64,000 bases of DNA from an uncultured Dehalococcoidia bacterium (GTDB lineage Bacteria; Chloroflexota; Dehalococcoidia; Bin125): the NCBI GenBank assembly GCA_958295515.1, contig CATQGW010000001.1, positions 186,001-250,000 of the forward strand. Reading direction: 5' to 3'. The position numbers and the translations under genes are program-made. Shown in pieces: positions 50,307-59,860 of the stretch. Every line of letters begins with the position of its first letter. The stretch's first letter is position 1. The notes under the pieces are model-generated. The model was given only the letters and a program-made list of their open reading frames with translations, was not told the DNA's origin and searched no databases.

Positions 50307-50419
50307 GAAAAGAAGGACGGGGTTGTGTCGGGATCTTTGGGGTGGGGGGGTGTGACGGGGGCGAGTGGGAGGGCGGGGGGTGACGGGGGTGCGGGTGGGA
50401 GGCTGGGCGGGGGTTTTGG

Positions 50420-52135
50420 TTAGGGGGTGAGGACTTTGGGGGTGGGGGCGCCTTCGCGGATTAGGAGCCAAGTGTTGGCGGGGATGTTTTCGTAGCGGGT
50501 GCGGAGGCCGCTGGCGGGCCAGTGGATTTCGAGGGAGACGCGCTCGGCTGCGCCGAGGCCGAAGTGGAGGCGCTCGTCGCTCTGGCCCAGGAAGTGGGTT
50601 GCTGCGCCTACCTGGCGCACCTGCGGCGGCATGCCCGGCGCGTATACGGTGACGCGAGCGCCGAGGCCGCCGCGGTTGCTTTGCACGCCCTCGGCGGATA
50701 CTCGCAGCCAGTTGCCGACGGCGACGCTGTCGTTGCGGTAGAGCAGCGGGCGCGCGCCGTTGTTCAGCACCAATACGTCGAGGTCGCCGTCGTTCTCCAG
50801 ATCGAGCACGAGCAACCCTTTGCCGTCCTCCTGATCGTCCAGCCCCGTGTCTGTGCTGCGCCCGCGGAACGCGCCTGCGCCGTCGTTCTCCCAATAGCGC
50901 GTCGAGTCTGCGTCGTGGCCGGGCATCATTTCCATCCCGTTGGTCATCACCAGGTCGAGGTCGCCGTCGTTTTCGGCGTCGAAGAAGGCTGCGCCCCAGC
51001 CCCAGCCGCCGTTGCGCACGCCGGCGGTGTCGGTGCGATCGGAGAAGCGCCGATCGCCCTCGTTGCGGTAGAGGCGGTTGCCGTCGCGCGGACCTGGTCC
51101 GTCGGTGCCGGGGCTGCCGCTGCTGCGCTGATAGACCGAGGTGACGAACCAGTCGAAATCGCCGTCGAGGTCGTAATCGCCGAAGGTGAGGCCCATTGCG
51201 TTCTGCGCGGTGCCCACCCAAGCGGCCACCGTGCCATCGGTGAACGTGCCGTCGCCGTCGTTCCAGAACAGGCGCGTGGTGCCGAAATCGGAGGCGACGG
51301 TGAGGTCGAGGAGGCCGTCGCCGTCCAGATCGACAAAGCCGGAGGCGAAGGCGAAGGTGCCGTCGGTCAGGGTGTCCTGTGTTTGCGAAACCACGCCGAC
51401 CATGTTGACGCCGGCCTGCATCGTCACGTCCTCGAAGTGGCCGGGCGCAGCTGCGCCGCGGTTGCGCAGCAGGCGCACGCCGGTGGACGCCTCGCCGACC
51501 AGCTGGGAGGGACGCCACTCGGTCACGTGCAGGTCGATCCAGCCGTCGCCGTCGTAATCGCCGAACGAGGCGCTGAAGCCGATTCGTCGGTCGCCGGTGT
51601 CCAGCGCCGCGCCGCGCTCGACCGCCGCTTCGACGAAACCGCGCCGCCCCTCGTTGACGAACAGCCAATGGCGCAGGCCGCCGACGGTGGTGATGAACAG
51701 ATCGAGATCGCCGTCGTTGTCGATATCGCCCCAGACCGCGCCGTTGGTGGCCTCGCGGAAGTCGTCCAGCCCCCAGGCGCGCGTCGCGTCCTCGAAGGTG
51801 CCGTCGCCGCGGTTGCGCAGGAGCAAGTCGTGGTCGTCGAGTCGGGTGATCACCAGATCGACGTAGCCGTCGCCGTCGAAATCGCCGGCCGCCGCGCCGC
51901 CGGTCATCCGCTCCGCGTCGCAGAATGTGCCGGTTTCGGGGATTTGCACGTCGTCGAACAGGCACTCCCCGCGCGGACTGACCTCGTGCTGTAGGAAGTC
52001 GAGCCCGGCGCGCTCGGTGGTATCGACGAAGCGTGTGGCCGGCTGAGCGGGCACGCCGCCCCCGTCCAGCGTGACGACCAGCCCGATCGCGACGATCAGG
52101 GCCAGAGCGGCGGCGGTGATGGGGAGTAGTCGCAC
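50420..52135 (-). CDS. CRTAC1-like FG-GAP/ASPIC-UnbV repeat protein
   Basis: 571 residues, exported. A hydrophobic N-terminal segment (residues 5-23) serves as signal or anchor. Seven FG-GAP-type calcium loops follow, e.g. DFDGDGYVDL, DIDNDGDLDL, DYDGDGWIDL, DLDGDGLLDL, DAENDGDLDL, building an integrin-like beta-propeller. The C-terminus is an ASPIC/UnbV domain (NWLRVSAEG, RGGLGARVTVYAPG, HFGLGAAERVSLEIHWPASG). Family members of this CRTAC1 type are common in marine and soil bacteria; the ligand is unknown. GTG start; it is divergent from the CaiB gene with a 59-bp shared spacer. Confidence 0.88.
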   Translation of the reverse strand: MRLLPITAAALALIVAIGLVVTLDGGGVPAQPATRFVDTTERAGLDFLQHEVSPRGECLFDDVQIPETGTFCDAERMTGGAAAGDFDGDGYVDLVITRLDDHDLLLRNRGDGTFEDATRAWGLDDFREATNGAVWGDIDNDGDLDLFITTVGGLRHWLFVNEGRRGFVEAAVERGAALDTGDRRIGFSASFGDYDGDGWIDLHVTEWRPSQLVGEASTGVRLLRNRGAAAPGHFEDVTMQAGVNMVGVVSQTQDTLTDGTFAFASGFVDLDGDGLLDLTVASDFGTTRLFWNDGDGTFTDGTVAAWVGTAQNAMGLTFGDYDLDGDFDWFVTSVYQRSSGSPGTDGPGPRDGNRLYRNEGDRRFSDRTDTAGVRNGGWGWGAAFFDAENDGDLDLVMTNGMEMMPGHDADSTRYWENDGAGAFRGRSTDTGLDDQEDGKGLLVLDLENDGDLDVLVLNNGARPLLYRNDSVAVGNWLRVSAEGVQSNRGGLGARVTVYAPGMPPQVRQVGAATHFLGQSDERLHFGLGAAERVSLEIHWPASGLRTRYENIPANTWLLIREGAPTPKVLTP

Positions 52136-52194
52136 GGGCGCATCCAGACCAAACGGTTCATACTTTGCAGGTCTACAGAATTGGAGGCTACATC

Positions 52195-53475
52195 GTGCCC
52201 AACCCCACAGGTCCGCTCGCGGGCATCCGCGTCCTGGAGTTCTCGCAGATTATCGCCGGGCCCTTCGGCTGCCAGAACCTCGCCGACATGGGCGCGGAGG
52301 TGATCAAGGTTGAGCCGCCCGAGGGCGAGGCGTGGCGGCAGTTCTCGCAGTTCATGCCGGGCGAGTCGAAGTGGTTCCAGTCGCTCAACCGCGGCAAGCG
52401 GTCGCTGGCGCTGGCGCTGCGCGAGCCGGCGGCGCAGGAGATCGTCCACCGGCTGGTGCCGCAGATGGATGTGGTGGTGATCAACTACCGCCCGGATGTG
52501 GCGGCGCGGCTGGGGATCGACTACGAGACGCTGCGGGCGCTGAAGCCGGGGCTGATTTACGTCGACAACACGGCGTTCGGCCGGCGGGGGCCGTGGGCGG
52601 CGCGGCCGGGCTACGACATCGTGGCGCAGGCGGTCTCGGGGCTGATGGCGCTGGACGGCAAGTTCGACCCCGAAAACGGCGCGCCGCAGCCGATCTCGAC
52701 GCCTGTGGCGGACTATGCGACGGGGATCGCGGTGGCGTGGGGGGTCTGCGCGGCGCTCTATCACCGTGAGCGCACGGGCGAGGGGCAGATGGTGGAGACG
52801 ACGCTGCTGAACTCGGCGCTCGCGCTGCAGGGCAGCCAGGTGATGGAGCTGCTCGCGGCGGACGAAGCGGTCGCCGCGAAGATGGCGAATGTCGCAGCGC
52901 TGCGCGAGGCGGGGGCGAGCTACTCGGAGTTGCAGGCGGCCTACCAGCAGCGCGGGGCGCTGGGCTCGGTCAACATCTACTACCGCTGCTGGGAGACCAG
53001 CGACGGCGCGGTGGCGATCGGGGCGCTCTCGCCCTCGCTCTGGGCGAAAGTGCGCGACGCGCTGGAGACTGATTTTCTCGGCTTCGCGGATCCGAGCTTC
53101 GACATGACCAACCCGGAGAGTCTCGCCGCCGGCCAGGCGCGGGTGCGCGAGCTGGAAGAGCAGGTGCGGGGCAAGACGACCGCCGAGTGGCTTGAGCGCT
53201 TCGAGCAGTGCGGGGTGCCCAGCGGGCCGATTCGCTTTGCCGAGGAGCTGATCGACGATGAGCAGCTCAGCGCGAATCAGATGATCGTGGAGTTGAACCA
53301 TGACCTGGCCGGCCCGCAACGGCAGGTTGGGCCGCTGCTGCAGATGAGCGCGACGCCGCTGGCCGCGCAGGGGTCGTCGCCGCCGCTCGGCCGGGATACG
53401 GATGCGATTGTGCGCGGGGCGGGGTATGGGGAGGAAGAGATTGCGCGGCTGCGCGAGGCGGGGGTGATTGCCTGA
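52195..53475 (+). CDS. CaiB/BaiF (family III) CoA-transferase
   Basis: 426 residues. GPLAGIRVLEFSQIIAGPFGCQNLADMGAEVIKVEPP is the canonical N-terminus, and the catalytic Asp is in RPGYDIVAQAVSGLM. The Asp-His racemase pair of the gene at 28074 is absent, so this is a transferase of the formyl-/carnitine-/acyl-CoA type rather than a racemase. The TTG at 52165 is in frame upstream, but GGAGG at 52183-52187 gives 7-nt spacing to the GTG at 52195, which was chosen. The acyl substrate cannot be named. Confidence 0.88.
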   Translation: MPNPTGPLAGIRVLEFSQIIAGPFGCQNLADMGAEVIKVEPPEGEAWRQFSQFMPGESKWFQSLNRGKRSLALALREPAAQEIVHRLVPQMDVVVINYRPDVAARLGIDYETLRALKPGLIYVDNTAFGRRGPWAARPGYDIVAQAVSGLMALDGKFDPENGAPQPISTPVADYATGIAVAWGVCAALYHRERTGEGQMVETTLLNSALALQGSQVMELLAADEAVAAKMANVAALREAGASYSELQAAYQQRGALGSVNIYYRCWETSDGAVAIGALSPSLWAKVRDALETDFLGFADPSFDMTNPESLAAGQARVRELEEQVRGKTTAEWLERFEQCGVPSGPIRFAEELIDDEQLSANQMIVELNHDLAGPQRQVGPLLQMSATPLAAQGSSPPLGRDTDAIVRGAGYGEEEIARLREAGVIA

Positions 53476-53513
53476 GCGGGAAGCTCGTGGCGGGGCTTGG
53501 GAGGTTGGACGGG

Positions 53514-53543
53514 GAGATTCCCGCTCGGGGGCGGGAATGACGG
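53514..53543. repeat. Palindromic repeat, family B
   Basis: GAGATTCCCGC...GCGGGAATGACGG with a CTCGGGGGC-type centre, located between the converging 3' ends of the CoA-transferase and the first esterase gene. Confidence 0.8.
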
Positions 53544-53591
53544 AAAAAGAGGGGTGGGGTGGTTGGGATTGGGCGGGGGCGTGGGCTGCTT

Positions 53592-55088
53592 TTATTTTAG
53601 GCCTTCCCAGACTGAGCGCTCGTTGGCTCGCCAGTTGTGTTCGACGCGGACATTTTCGCCGAAGACTAGTTGGGGGCGGGTCTCGGTGTCGTAGGCGGGG
53701 AACTCGCGGGACTCGGTGGAGGGGTTGCCGTTGCGGGCGAAGGCTAGCCAGGCGTCCATGACCGTCTCGGACAGGGCGGCTGCTTCGGGGCCGGAGCCGG
53801 CGAACTCGGCGGCTTGCTCGTAGGTGCCGAAGACGAAGGGGATGTCGAGGGCGTGGCAGGAGCCGAGCGCGCCGCCGAGGGCGGGCGATTGCCAGTCGAA
53901 CAGGTACATGAAGGTGCCGGGCTGGAGGGCGGCCTGCGCGTCGGCCAGGCGCAGGGCGGGAATGGCGAACAGATCGTCGCTCGCCGCGGCGTCATAGATG
54001 TCGGCGGGCTCGGCCGGTTCCGAACGCGCCAGCCGCGCGGCGCGGTAGACGTCGTAGGCGCGTCGTCCGTCCAGCCCCATCCGATCGAGCCGCTCGACGA
54101 TATCCTCCTCGTTCGGCGGATCGCCGGGCATCATCGCGGTGAAGAGCTTCCACTCCTCATCCAGGTGGCCGACCAGCGTCTGCACGCTCTGGGACTGGCC
54201 GTCGGTGATTGCGTTGATCGCGTGCGTGGTGAGGAATTCGCCGTCCACTGCCGGCCTGAAGGGCATTTGCGCGGCACCGCCGGCGGCGATTTCGGCGAAC
54301 ATCTCCGCTTCCATCTCGCCCTGCTTTTCGAGGATCGTCTCGAGCGGCAGGGAGCGCAGGGCCTCGGTGTCGTCGGAGGCGACGCCGAGGCGTTCGAGGA
54401 AGGACGCGCCGATGGTCTCGGCGTCGGCCAGCGCCATGGTGTGATGCGCCGCGCCGCTCTGGGGGATGGCGCGGTGGAATAGTCCGGCGGCCTCCGGCGA
54501 GGCCATGAGCGCGGCGACGCTCATGCCGCCGGCGGACTCGCCGAAGATGGTTACGTTGTCGGGGTCGCCGCCGAAGTTGGCGATGTTGTCGCGCACCCAT
54601 TGGAGGGCGGCGGCCTGGTCGCGCATGCCGAAGTTGGTTTCGCCGAGCGCGGGGGCGTGGAGGAAGCCGAGCGCGCCGAGCCGGTAGTTGATCGTGACGA
54701 CCACTGCATCGCCGCGCGCGGCGAGGGTTGCGCCGGCGTAGTAGGGCTCGCTGCCTGAGCCGATGGTGAAGCCGCCGCCGTGAATCCAGACCATCACGGG
54801 GCGTGAGCCTTTGAGGCCGGGCGTCCAGACGTTGAGAAAGAGGCAGTCCTCGCTCTGGGGCTGGGGGAAGGAGCCGAGCAGCGCTTCGAGTCCGTCGTTG
54901 GAAATCTGCGGGGCGATGGCTCCGAACTGCGTCGCGTCGCGCACGCCTTGCCAGCCGGGGTGGGGCTGGGGGGCGCGGAAGCGGAGGTCGCCCACGGGCG
55001 GGGCGGCGTAGGGGATGCCGCGGAAGACCTCCAGGCCGTCTTCGGTTGCGCCTGCTACCTGTCCTGCGGTGGTCTCGGCGATTGCCAT
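53592..55088 (-). CDS. Type-B carboxylesterase, paralogue 1
   Basis: 498 residues, cytoplasmic alpha/beta-hydrolase (no signal peptide). FRGIPYAAPPVGDLRFRAPQPH, the oxyanion-hole HGGGF (WIHGGGFTIGSGS), the nucleophile GESAGGMS, the acid in VGHLDEEWKLF and the His in GSCHALDIPFVFG complete the triad. It hydrolyses carboxylic esters; natural substrate unknown. It is the last of four tandem paralogues on the minus strand, 42 bp after paralogue 2. ATG with GGAG-like AGGAGA about 8 nt upstream. Confidence 0.92.
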   Translation of the reverse strand: MAIAETTAGQVAGATEDGLEVFRGIPYAAPPVGDLRFRAPQPHPGWQGVRDATQFGAIAPQISNDGLEALLGSFPQPQSEDCLFLNVWTPGLKGSRPVMVWIHGGGFTIGSGSEPYYAGATLAARGDAVVVTINYRLGALGFLHAPALGETNFGMRDQAAALQWVRDNIANFGGDPDNVTIFGESAGGMSVAALMASPEAAGLFHRAIPQSGAAHHTMALADAETIGASFLERLGVASDDTEALRSLPLETILEKQGEMEAEMFAEIAAGGAAQMPFRPAVDGEFLTTHAINAITDGQSQSVQTLVGHLDEEWKLFTAMMPGDPPNEEDIVERLDRMGLDGRRAYDVYRAARLARSEPAEPADIYDAAASDDLFAIPALRLADAQAALQPGTFMYLFDWQSPALGGALGSCHALDIPFVFGTYEQAAEFAGSGPEAAALSETVMDAWLAFARNGNPSTESREFPAYDTETRPQLVFGENVRVEHNWRANERSVWEGLK

Positions 55089-55130
55089 GATTTGGTCTCC
55101 TTCTGGTGGTGCGAGGTTACTGGTCCGGGC

Positions 55131-56606
55131 TCAGAAGACGCCGTCCCAAGCGGCGCGTTCGGTGGAGCGCCAGTTTTGCTCGACGCGGACCTGCTCGCCT
55201 AGCAGCATTTGGGCGCGGTTGGCCGAGTCGTAGGGCGGCCAGTGGAGGGCATCGGTCGATGGATTGCCGTGGCGGGCGAAGGCGAGCCAGGCGTCCATGA
55301 CGGTCTCGGCCAGCGCATCGGCGGCGGGGCCGGCGCCGGCGAACTCGGGAGCGCGTGCGTGGGTACCGAAGACGAAGGGGATTTCCAGCGCGTGGCAGGA
55401 GCCCAGCGCGCCGTTCAGGGCGGGCGATTTCCAGTCGAGCACGTAGACGAAGGTGGGCGCGCCGCGATCGGCGTAGGCGTCGGCGAAGCGCACGGCCGGC
55501 ATGACTTCCATATGGTCGCCGGCGGCCGCGTCGAGGATGTCTCTGGGCGCGGCCGGTTCGCCGCGCGCGAGCCGCGCCGCGCGGTAGGCGTTGTAGACGG
55601 CGCGCCCGTCAGGATGCGCGTGGTCGAGCCGACGGATGACCTCGGCTTCGTCAAGATCACCGAGCTCGATCATTGTGTGGAAGAGCTTCATTTCTTCGTC
55701 GTTCGTGCCCAGCAGGAGGGGGAGATCGGCGGCGCGGCCGGCGGCCACGGCGGTCAGGGGCGGCTCGCTGAGCAGCGCGCCATCGATCATTGGGCGAAAC
55801 GGCAGCACCAGCGCCGCCAGGTTATCGCCGCTCTCCATGAGCGTGGCTTCGACGACCTGCTGCGCGGCGAGGATGTCGCCGATCGGGAGGGCGCGCAGCA
55901 CCTCCGGCGTGGGGCGGTCGAGTCCCAGCGCGGCGTAGAAGGCGGCCGTCGCCGGTTCGCTGCGCTTGAGCAGCAGCGGGTGGTCGCCGGCGGGGCTCTG
56001 GCCGATCGCGCGGTGGAAAAGCCCCGCCGCTTCCGGGGAGGCGAGCAGCACCGCGACGGCTGCGCCGCCGGCGGACTCGCCGAAGATCGTCACGTTTTCG
56101 GGATCGCCGCCGAACTGGGCGATGTTGTCGCGCACCCAGCGCAGGGCGGCGATCAGATCGCGCATGCCGAAGTTGGTCTCGCCCAGCGCGGGCTCGTCGA
56201 GGAAGCCGAGCGCGCCGAGGCGGTAGTTGACGGTGATCACTACGGCGTCGCCGCGTGCGGCGAGGTTTGCGCCGTCGTACAGCGGCTCGCTGCCTGAGCC
56301 GATCGTGAACGCGCCGCCGTGCATCCAGACCAACACGGGGCGCGCGGCGGCGTCCAGCGCGGGCGTCCAGAGGTTGAGAGAGAGGCAATCCTCGCTCTGC
56401 GGGAGCGGATCGCCGCCGGACGGCAGCAGGGCGTCGAGGTCGATTTCGACATTCTGCGGCGCGATCGGGCCGAACTCGCTTGCGTCGCGCACTCCCTCCC
56501 AGCCCGGGTGGGGCTGGGGGGCGCGGAAGCGGAGGCCGCCGACGGGCGGGGCGGCGTAGGGGATGCCGCGGAAGACGGCGAGGCCGTCTTCCTGGACGCC
56601 TTGCAC
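55131..56606 (-). CDS. Type-B carboxylesterase, paralogue 2 (uncertain start)
   Basis: About 491 residues from the GTG at 56606. The triad is intact: GESAGGAAV, GTNDEEMKLF and GSCHALEIPFVFG, with oxyanion HGGAF. The start is odd: other copies begin 11 residues earlier (AIAET or SAIAET). Here the equivalent place (ending at 56639) reads ATC followed by NPIAETAAGR, and a GGAAGG lies 5 nt before it. No ATG, GTG or TTG occurs between the upstream stop and 56606 in this frame. Either an AUC start is used, or the protein is shortened by 11 residues. Coding bias and all other motifs are normal. Confidence 0.85.
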   Translation of the reverse strand: MQGVQEDGLAVFRGIPYAAPPVGGLRFRAPQPHPGWEGVRDASEFGPIAPQNVEIDLDALLPSGGDPLPQSEDCLSLNLWTPALDAAARPVLVWMHGGAFTIGSGSEPLYDGANLAARGDAVVITVNYRLGALGFLDEPALGETNFGMRDLIAALRWVRDNIAQFGGDPENVTIFGESAGGAAVAVLLASPEAAGLFHRAIGQSPAGDHPLLLKRSEPATAAFYAALGLDRPTPEVLRALPIGDILAAQQVVEATLMESGDNLAALVLPFRPMIDGALLSEPPLTAVAAGRAADLPLLLGTNDEEMKLFHTMIELGDLDEAEVIRRLDHAHPDGRAVYNAYRAARLARGEPAAPRDILDAAAGDHMEVMPAVRFADAYADRGAPTFVYVLDWKSPALNGALGSCHALEIPFVFGTHARAPEFAGAGPAADALAETVMDAWLAFARHGNPSTDALHWPPYDSANRAQMLLGEQVRVEQNWRSTERAAWDGVF

Positions 56607-56681
56607 TCTGCCGGCGGCGGTCTCGGCGATGGGGTTGATGGCGGCCTTCCGTTCGATTGGCCGGCCGGGTTGGCGCGGCGG

Positions 56682-58187
56682 TTAGATCACGCCGTCCCAG
56701 ACGCCCAGTTCTTCACCGCGCCAGTCGCGCTCGACGCGGATGTTGTCGCCGAGCACCATGATCGGCTTGGTATCGGCGTCCCAGGCGGGGGCTTCGAGCG
56801 AGGCGTTGGCGGGAGCGCCGCTGCGCGCGAAGGTCAGCCAGGTGTCCATCGTGGCCTCGGCGAGCGCGTCGGCGGCGGGGCCGCTGCCGGCGAAATCGGG
56901 CAGGGCGGCGTGGGTGCCGAAGACGAAGGGGATTTCCAGCGCGTGGCAGGAGCCCAGCTTGCCATCGAGGCCGGGCGACTTCCAGTCGAACAGGTAGGTG
57001 TAGGTGGGCGCGCGGGAAGTTTGGGCGTCGGCCAGGCGCAGACCGGGCAGCCGCAGCATGACGTCGCCGATCACGGCGATGAAAATCTCGCCCGGGGAGT
57101 CATCCTCGCCGCGTTCGCGGCGGGCCGCGCGGTAGGCGTCGTAGGCCGCCGCGCCGTCGGGATGCATTACGCCCAGCAGGGCGATCACATCCTGCTCGCC
57201 CGGTTCCTCCGGGACGGCGGCGATGATCATCTTCATTTCTTCGTCGAGCGAGCCGACGAGTGTGGCGACGCCCTCGGCGGAGCCCTCGCGGATGTGCTCG
57301 ATGGGCAGCTTGGAGAGGAAAGCGCCGTCGATCACGGGCTGGAAGGGCATCTGCGGGGTGGGTGATTGCGCGCCGCTCATGTCGCCGGCGGCGATCGGGT
57401 CGACCGACACGGAGGCGGCCAGCACATCCTCGGCGGAGGCGGCGCGCAGCGCCTCTACGTCGTCCGGGTCCACGCCGAGCTTCTCGGCGAAGCGCCGCCC
57501 CGTCGCTTCCGTCTCCTCTTGCGTGAGCGCGTTGTGTCCTGCGCCGCTCTGGGGGATGGCCTTGTGGAAGAGGCCGGCGGCCTCGGGGGAGGCCATCAGG
57601 GAGCCGACGCTCATTCCGCCGGCGGACTCGCCAAAGATCGTCACGTTGCCGGGATCGCCGCCGAAGTTGGCGATGTTCTGCTGCACCCAGCGCAGCGCGG
57701 CGACCTGGTCGCGCATGCCGAAGTTGGTTTCGCCGAGGGCGGGCAGGTTGACGAAGCCGAACGCGCCGAGGCGGTAGTTGATGGTGACGATGACGACATC
57801 GCCGCGGGAGGCGAGGTTCGCGCCGTTGTAGTACTCCTCGCTGCCGGAGCCGATGGTGAACGCGCCGCCGTGGATCCAGACCATCACCGGGCGCGAGCCG
57901 TCGAGACCGGGCGTCCAGACGTTGAGGTAGAGGCAGTCTTCGCTCTGCGGCTGGGGCGGATCGGGCGAGGGGAGCAGGTCCTCCAAGACCGGATTGGGGG
58001 CCTGCGGGGCGATCGGTCCGAACTCGGCGGCGGGGCGCAGGCCGTCCCAGGGTTCGGCGGGCTGGGGCGGGCGGAAGCGCAGCTCGCCGACGGGCGGGGC
58101 GGCATAGGGAATGCCGCGGAAGACGCACAGTCCGTCCTCTTCGGTGCCTTCGACTTTGCCTGCGCCGGTTTCTGCGATCGCGCTCAT
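56682..58187 (-). CDS. Type-B carboxylesterase, paralogue 3
   Basis: 501 residues from the ATG at 58187 (SAIAETGAGKVEGTEEDGLCVFRGIPYAAPP). The open frame extends 16 codons further but begins in the spacer. GESAGGMSV, GSLDEEMKMI and GSCHALEIPFVFG give an intact Ser-Glu-His triad; the oxyanion loop is HGGAF. It lies 75 bp before paralogue 2 and 72 bp after paralogue 4 on the minus strand. No signal peptide. Substrate specificity may differ by the variable cap region (about residues 215-330). Confidence 0.92.
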   Translation of the reverse strand: MSAIAETGAGKVEGTEEDGLCVFRGIPYAAPPVGELRFRPPQPAEPWDGLRPAAEFGPIAPQAPNPVLEDLLPSPDPPQPQSEDCLYLNVWTPGLDGSRPVMVWIHGGAFTIGSGSEEYYNGANLASRGDVVIVTINYRLGAFGFVNLPALGETNFGMRDQVAALRWVQQNIANFGGDPGNVTIFGESAGGMSVGSLMASPEAAGLFHKAIPQSGAGHNALTQEETEATGRRFAEKLGVDPDDVEALRAASAEDVLAASVSVDPIAAGDMSGAQSPTPQMPFQPVIDGAFLSKLPIEHIREGSAEGVATLVGSLDEEMKMIIAAVPEEPGEQDVIALLGVMHPDGAAAYDAYRAARRERGEDDSPGEIFIAVIGDVMLRLPGLRLADAQTSRAPTYTYLFDWKSPGLDGKLGSCHALEIPFVFGTHAALPDFAGSGPAADALAEATMDTWLTFARSGAPANASLEAPAWDADTKPIMVLGDNIRVERDWRGEELGVWDGVI

Positions 58188-58259
58188 CGTTGCGGCCTCT
58201 CTCTTGCGTTCGGCGGCGTCGCCGAATTTGCGCAAGGCTAACCGCGCGGCGGCGGGTTG

Positions 58260-59756
58260 TCAGATGATGCCGTCCCAGACGGCGCGTTCCTCGGCGCGCC
58301 AGCGGTGTTCGATGCGCGGGTTGCCGCCCAGGATCACGCGCGCTTTGGTGTTCGCGTCGTAGGCCGGCCAGGCCAGCTCGGGGGTTGAGGGATCGCCGTT
58401 GCGGGCGAAGGCGGTCCAGGCGTTCATCACGCAGTCTGCGAGCGCGTCGGCGGCCGGGCCTGCGCCGGCGAACTCGGGCATTCGGGCGTGAGCGCCAAAG
58501 GTGAAGGGAATGTCGAGGGCGTGGCAGGAGCCCAGCACGCCACCCAGCATCGGCGACTTCCAGTCGAAGACGTACGAGAATGTCGGCGCGCCCTGCGCCG
58601 CCTGCGCATCGGCCATGCGCTCCGAGGCCACCACAAACCACGAGTCTCCTGTGGCCGCGTTCAGAATTGCGGGGGGCGTTGCGGCTTCGCCGCGCCGCGC
58701 CCGCGCGTCGCGGTATGTGTCGTAGACGCGCCGCCCGCCGCCGTGGATGCGATCCAGGCCGGCTACGGCTTCGTCCTCGGTGGGCGGCGCAGCGCCGGTC
58801 AGCGCGCCGAAGAGGTTCCACTCTTCGTCCATCGTGCCGATCAGGGTGGAGATATGGCGGGCGCGGCCGGCGGCGATCGCTTCCAGCTGGGATTCGAGCA
58901 GGAATTCGCCGTCCACCACCGGCACCGAGCTCGGCTGCGTCGCGCCGTCTCCGAGCGCGCCGGCGGCCTCACTCTCCTGACGCGCCTGCGCCTCCAGAAT
59001 TGCTGCCAGATCGGCTGCGCGGAGGCCGGCGGCGTCGGCGGGATTGGCGTTGAGATAGCCGATCAGCTGCTCGCCGCTGCGCACGGCCTCGGCCGCCGGC
59101 GCGTGCCGCCGCACGCCGCCGCTCTGCACGATGGCGCGCTGAAACAGGCCGTCGGTGAGCGGGGAAGCCATCAGCGAGGCGACGCTGAGGCCGCCCGCGG
59201 ACTCTCCGAAGATGGTCACGTTGCCCGGATCGCCGCCGAAGGCGGCGATGTTCTCCTGCACCCATTGGAGCGCGGCGACCTGATCGCGCAGTCCGAAATT
59301 GGACGCGCCCAGGGCCGGCGCGTGGAGGAAGCCCAGCGCGCCGAGGCGGTAGTTGATCGTGACCAGCACGACGTCGCGCGAGGCGAGCTGCGCGCCGGTG
59401 TAATAGGTCTCGCTGCCGGAGCCGATCGTGAGGCCGCCGCCGTGAATCCAGAGCATCACCGGCCGCCGCTGATCGTCCAGCGCCGGAGTCCAGACGTTAA
59501 GGAAGAGGCAATCTTCGCTCTGTGTTTGGGGGGCGCCGCCCATCACTTGATCGAGCGCGGCGTTGGCGTGCTGCGGGGCGATCGGTCCGAACTCGCGCGC
59601 CGTGCGCACGCCCTCCCAGCCGGGGTGCGGCTGCGGAGCGCGAAAGCGCAGCTCGCCGACGGGCGGCGCGGCGTAGGGGATGCCGCGAAAGACGCGGAGG
59701 CCGTCCTCGACCGATCCCTCTACCCGTCCCGCCCGAGTGGTCGCTATCGCGTCCAT
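58260..59756 (-). CDS. Type-B carboxylesterase, paralogue 4
   Basis: 498 residues; first of the four tandem copies. The triad is GESAGGLSV, GTMDEEWNLF and GSCHALDIPFTFG, with oxyanion HGGGL (one residue different from the others). Codon use matches neighbours. It begins 104 bp from a divergent beta-lactamase-like esterase gene, so one shared regulatory region may control esterases on both sides. Cap-region sequence (about residues 215-300) is unlike the other three paralogues. Confidence 0.92.
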   Translation of the reverse strand: MDAIATTRAGRVEGSVEDGLRVFRGIPYAAPPVGELRFRAPQPHPGWEGVRTAREFGPIAPQHANAALDQVMGGAPQTQSEDCLFLNVWTPALDDQRRPVMLWIHGGGLTIGSGSETYYTGAQLASRDVVLVTINYRLGALGFLHAPALGASNFGLRDQVAALQWVQENIAAFGGDPGNVTIFGESAGGLSVASLMASPLTDGLFQRAIVQSGGVRRHAPAAEAVRSGEQLIGYLNANPADAAGLRAADLAAILEAQARQESEAAGALGDGATQPSSVPVVDGEFLLESQLEAIAAGRARHISTLIGTMDEEWNLFGALTGAAPPTEDEAVAGLDRIHGGGRRVYDTYRDARARRGEAATPPAILNAATGDSWFVVASERMADAQAAQGAPTFSYVFDWKSPMLGGVLGSCHALDIPFTFGAHARMPEFAGAGPAADALADCVMNAWTAFARNGDPSTPELAWPAYDANTKARVILGGNPRIEHRWRAEERAVWDGII

Positions 59757-59860
59757 GATCGCCCTCCTCCGTGCTCCGGTCGGCTGGCAGCTAGGCTAGC
59801 TGGGCGGCGCGGCATCGTTGGCAGCGGCATCATTGACAGCGGAAGGTTGAGGCGGAACGC

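Larger units (their letters stand above)
50075..50419. other. 345-bp intergenic region with three palindromic repeats
   Basis: It lies between the MMPL start and the 3' end of the CRTAC1-like gene. It contains one family A copy (50163-50199) and a pair of family B copies (50223-50306), then a G-rich degenerate stretch. No coding gene is supported. Confidence 0.6.

Noticed and set aside
52165..52194. TTG start for the CoA-transferase gene
   Set aside because: The GTG at 52195 has GGAGG at proper distance and begins just before the conserved N-terminus.
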